DNA from: Candidatus Helarchaeota archaeon | GTDB lineage: Archaea; Asgardarchaeota; Lokiarchaeia; Helarchaeales; RDOG01 | Assembly: GCA_019058315.1 (NCBI GenBank) | Contig: JAHPZH010000002.1 | Coordinates: forward strand, 1,249,910 to 1,313,909 | Reading direction: 5' to 3' | DNA: 64,000 nt | Shown: positions 62,711-64,000 of the stretch, piece after piece | How the letters are laid out: each line of letters starts with the position of its first letter | Numbering within the stretch: the first letter of the stretch is position 1 | Translations under genes and position numbers: made by a program | The notes under the pieces: generated by a model | The model's database searches: none | Told to the model about the DNA's origin: nothing | Seen by the model: only the letters and a program-made list of their open reading frames with translations

Positions 62711-63775
62711 GTGAGATCAAAAATTAAGGTTGCGTTCGATAGCAGCCACAAAGAAATTTTAAAAATAGGAAAAAAGGGAGAACATGAGTGGGAAACTTGG
62801 ACTATGGCTGAAAATTTAATTCGTAATAAAGGATTTGAGATTATAATATTAGAAAAATCCCCTTTAAATTTTTCAGAACTCTCACAATATGATATTTTAG
62901 TTATTGGAGCACCTCAAACTAAATTTTCAGAAGATGAAATTTTAAGCATTGTGGAATTTGTTAAAAAGGGTGGTTGCTTATTAGCTATCAATGAACAAGG
63001 GGGGGATCTCCGTAATAATACAAATTTGTCTGAAATAACAAAAAATTTCGGAATAGAATTTAATAATGATATGATACATGATAAAGTTCATAATATTAAG
63101 GGTTATGCATATGGTCCAGTTATATCCGATTTCGAGTACTGCTCTTCTCTAACCTTTAATATACGTGAATTCAATATTTTACTGGGATGTTCCCTAACCG
63201 TTTCAAATGAAGCATTAGTAGTTGCAAGGAGTAGCAAAGATTCCTTTATCAAAATCAGAACTCCCACTGGAAAATGGAAAAAGAAAGACGAGTCTTCATT
63301 ACCTGTTTTAGCTATATATCAATCATTAGGAGAAGAGGGTAGAGTTGTTACCATTGGAGATCCTCATGTATTCTCAGACGATGACGTTGGAATGCCATTA
63401 TACAATAATAAAGTATTACTAAATAATATCATAGATTGGCTTAGTGAGCCGCTACTGACTGCAGAAGAGAAATTTTCCATTCTATCAAATAAAATTAATA
63501 AAATTTCTGATGATTTAGTGAGGTTGAAGAAAAAATTAGGGATTATTGAAATAGGTGATCCTGTTTATAGATCAGGAACATATCTACCTGATGAAATAGT
63601 AGCACGCGTCGATAAAATAGAGAGTTTAATTAGAAGAACAGATAAAAAAATTGAAGAGGATGACATTAAATATCATAAATATAGAATTAGATTGCAAATT
63701 TGGACAATAATTTTAAGTTCATTATCTATAATAGTTGTTATATTAATTGCATTATTCGTAAGACCAGGTCTATAA
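62711..63775 (+). CDS. GIFT-domain (IFT52-like) protein with coiled coil and C-terminal membrane helix
   Basis: A 354-residue protein. The first 240 residues form a Rossmann-like class I amidotransferase-fold domain: KVAFDSSHKE, YDILVIGAPQTKFSEDE, VKKGGCLLAINEQGGDLRNN, FGIEFNNDMI and VVTIGDPHVFSDDD. These follow the GIFT domain of eukaryotic IFT52 (compare GGPREKF, GGSVLVMLGEGGE and TNINFLLEEYGI as I remember them) and prokaryotic DUF4350 relatives. A coiled-coil region (about 255-320) and a C-terminal membrane helix (about 330-350) follow. GTG start at 62711 with GGTAGGA before it. A cytoplasmic domain on a membrane stalk is the likely topology. Confidence 0.75.
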   Translation: MRSKIKVAFDSSHKEILKIGKKGEHEWETWTMAENLIRNKGFEIIILEKSPLNFSELSQYDILVIGAPQTKFSEDEILSIVEFVKKGGCLLAINEQGGDLRNNTNLSEITKNFGIEFNNDMIHDKVHNIKGYAYGPVISDFEYCSSLTFNIREFNILLGCSLTVSNEALVVARSSKDSFIKIRTPTGKWKKKDESSLPVLAIYQSLGEEGRVVTIGDPHVFSDDDVGMPLYNNKVLLNNIIDWLSEPLLTAEEKFSILSNKINKISDDLVRLKKKLGIIEIGDPVYRSGTYLPDEIVARVDKIESLIRRTDKKIEEDDIKYHKYRIRLQIWTIILSSLSIIVVILIALFVRPGL

Positions 63776-63786
63776 CTATAATTTAT

Positions 63787-64000
63787 TTAATCAATACTAT
63801 ATTTCCAATTCATATGTTTCCCATTGTGACTTATTCCATACTCACCATTTTTTGTTAAAATAATTATTCCTGCAACACTTTGAGTTGTGTTTTTAAAATA
63901 ATCAATTGAACGATTAGCTGCTTCTTGAGCACTGTATCCTTGTTCAACTTGAAATATTGCATATCTTGCAAGAGTTGTTTTGATGATATCCTCGCCAATA
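63787..64000 (-). CDS. Isoaspartyl peptidase/L-asparaginase (Ntn type), C-terminal fragment
   Basis: The last 71 codons of a minus-strand gene whose start is beyond the window. The frame reads GEDIIKTTLARYAIFQVEQG, then SAQEAANRSIDYF, GIIILTKNGEYGISHNGKHM and ends WKYSID. This is the end of the beta subunit of plant-type L-asparaginase/isoaspartyl aminopeptidase. The catalytic Thr lies outside the window. Confidence 0.8.
   Translation of the reverse strand, partial: IGEDIIKTTLARYAIFQVEQGYSAQEAANRSIDYFKNTTQSVAGIIILTKNGEYGISHNGKHMNWKYSID

Noticed and set aside
1..64000. tRNA or rRNA genes
   Set aside because: I looked for the TPsiC-arm signature and clover-leaf stems in the spacers and found none convincing; a covariance-model search would be decisive.

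Overview
The window is AT-rich, with short spacers and archaeal-type signals. Several features point to an Asgard archaeon, most likely Lokiarchaeia-like: two Rab/Ras-like small GTPases with the switch-II sequence DIGGQE, an archaeal five-subunit CO dehydrogenase/acetyl-CoA synthase, a corrinoid methyltransferase pair, WD40 and IFT52-like (GIFT) proteins, and many TTG/GTG starts placed after GGAGGTGATC-type ribosome binding sites. The taxonomy is an inference from gene content. I found no tRNA, rRNA, CRISPR array or transposase.

Layout. 1-6.6 kb: tail of an MFS transporter, a coiled-coil protein, a GH38 alpha-mannosidase, a small zinc protein, a CrtI-like FAD oxidoreductase and a GNAT acetyltransferase. 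6.8-7.5 kb: a GC-rich five-blade WD40 protein. 7.5-12 kb: a UroD-type methyltransferase with its corrinoid protein, then aconitase. 12-27.5 kb: mixed metabolism, namely acetyltransferase, an orphan 7TM/longin-like protein, zinc ribbon protein, Rnl2-type RNA ligase, tandem SDRs, an ADP-forming acyl-CoA synthetase alpha subunit, a second MFS transporter, two metallo-beta-lactamase-fold proteins, a crotonase and a TldD/TldE pair. 27.7-34.3 kb: a metal island with a Cu-type P-ATPase, a CTG-start HesB-like gene, small membrane proteins, an Lrp-TRASH regulator, ArsC, ArsM and a cysteine-containing AbrB protein.

34.4-48.6 kb is the most unusual part. Six tandem genes each encode seven membrane helices fused to a C-terminal longin/roadblock-like domain, in an A-B, A-B, C-C arrangement in which the A-B pair was duplicated as a unit. 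They converge on two Rab-like GTPase genes. Beyond a DUF763 gene lies a tandem array of five further 7TM proteins that have no soluble domain. Longin/roadblock folds are known platforms or regulators for small GTPases, so I propose a receptor-to-small-GTPase signalling or membrane-organising system. This is inferred from architecture and neighbourhood, not demonstrated.

48.8-56.3 kb carries the cdhA-B-C-(small ORF)-D-E operon of the archaeal Wood-Ljungdahl pathway. Together with the corrinoid methyltransferase pair this suggests a methyl-group and acetyl-CoA based metabolism. 56.4-64 kb holds surface and membrane functions: a TMEM62-like metallophosphoesterase operon, a metallo-beta-lactamase-fold protein, a membrane-anchored protein with eight 54-residue repeats, a 32-bp repeat array, a GIFT/IFT52-like membrane protein and the 3' end of an isoaspartyl peptidase/asparaginase gene.
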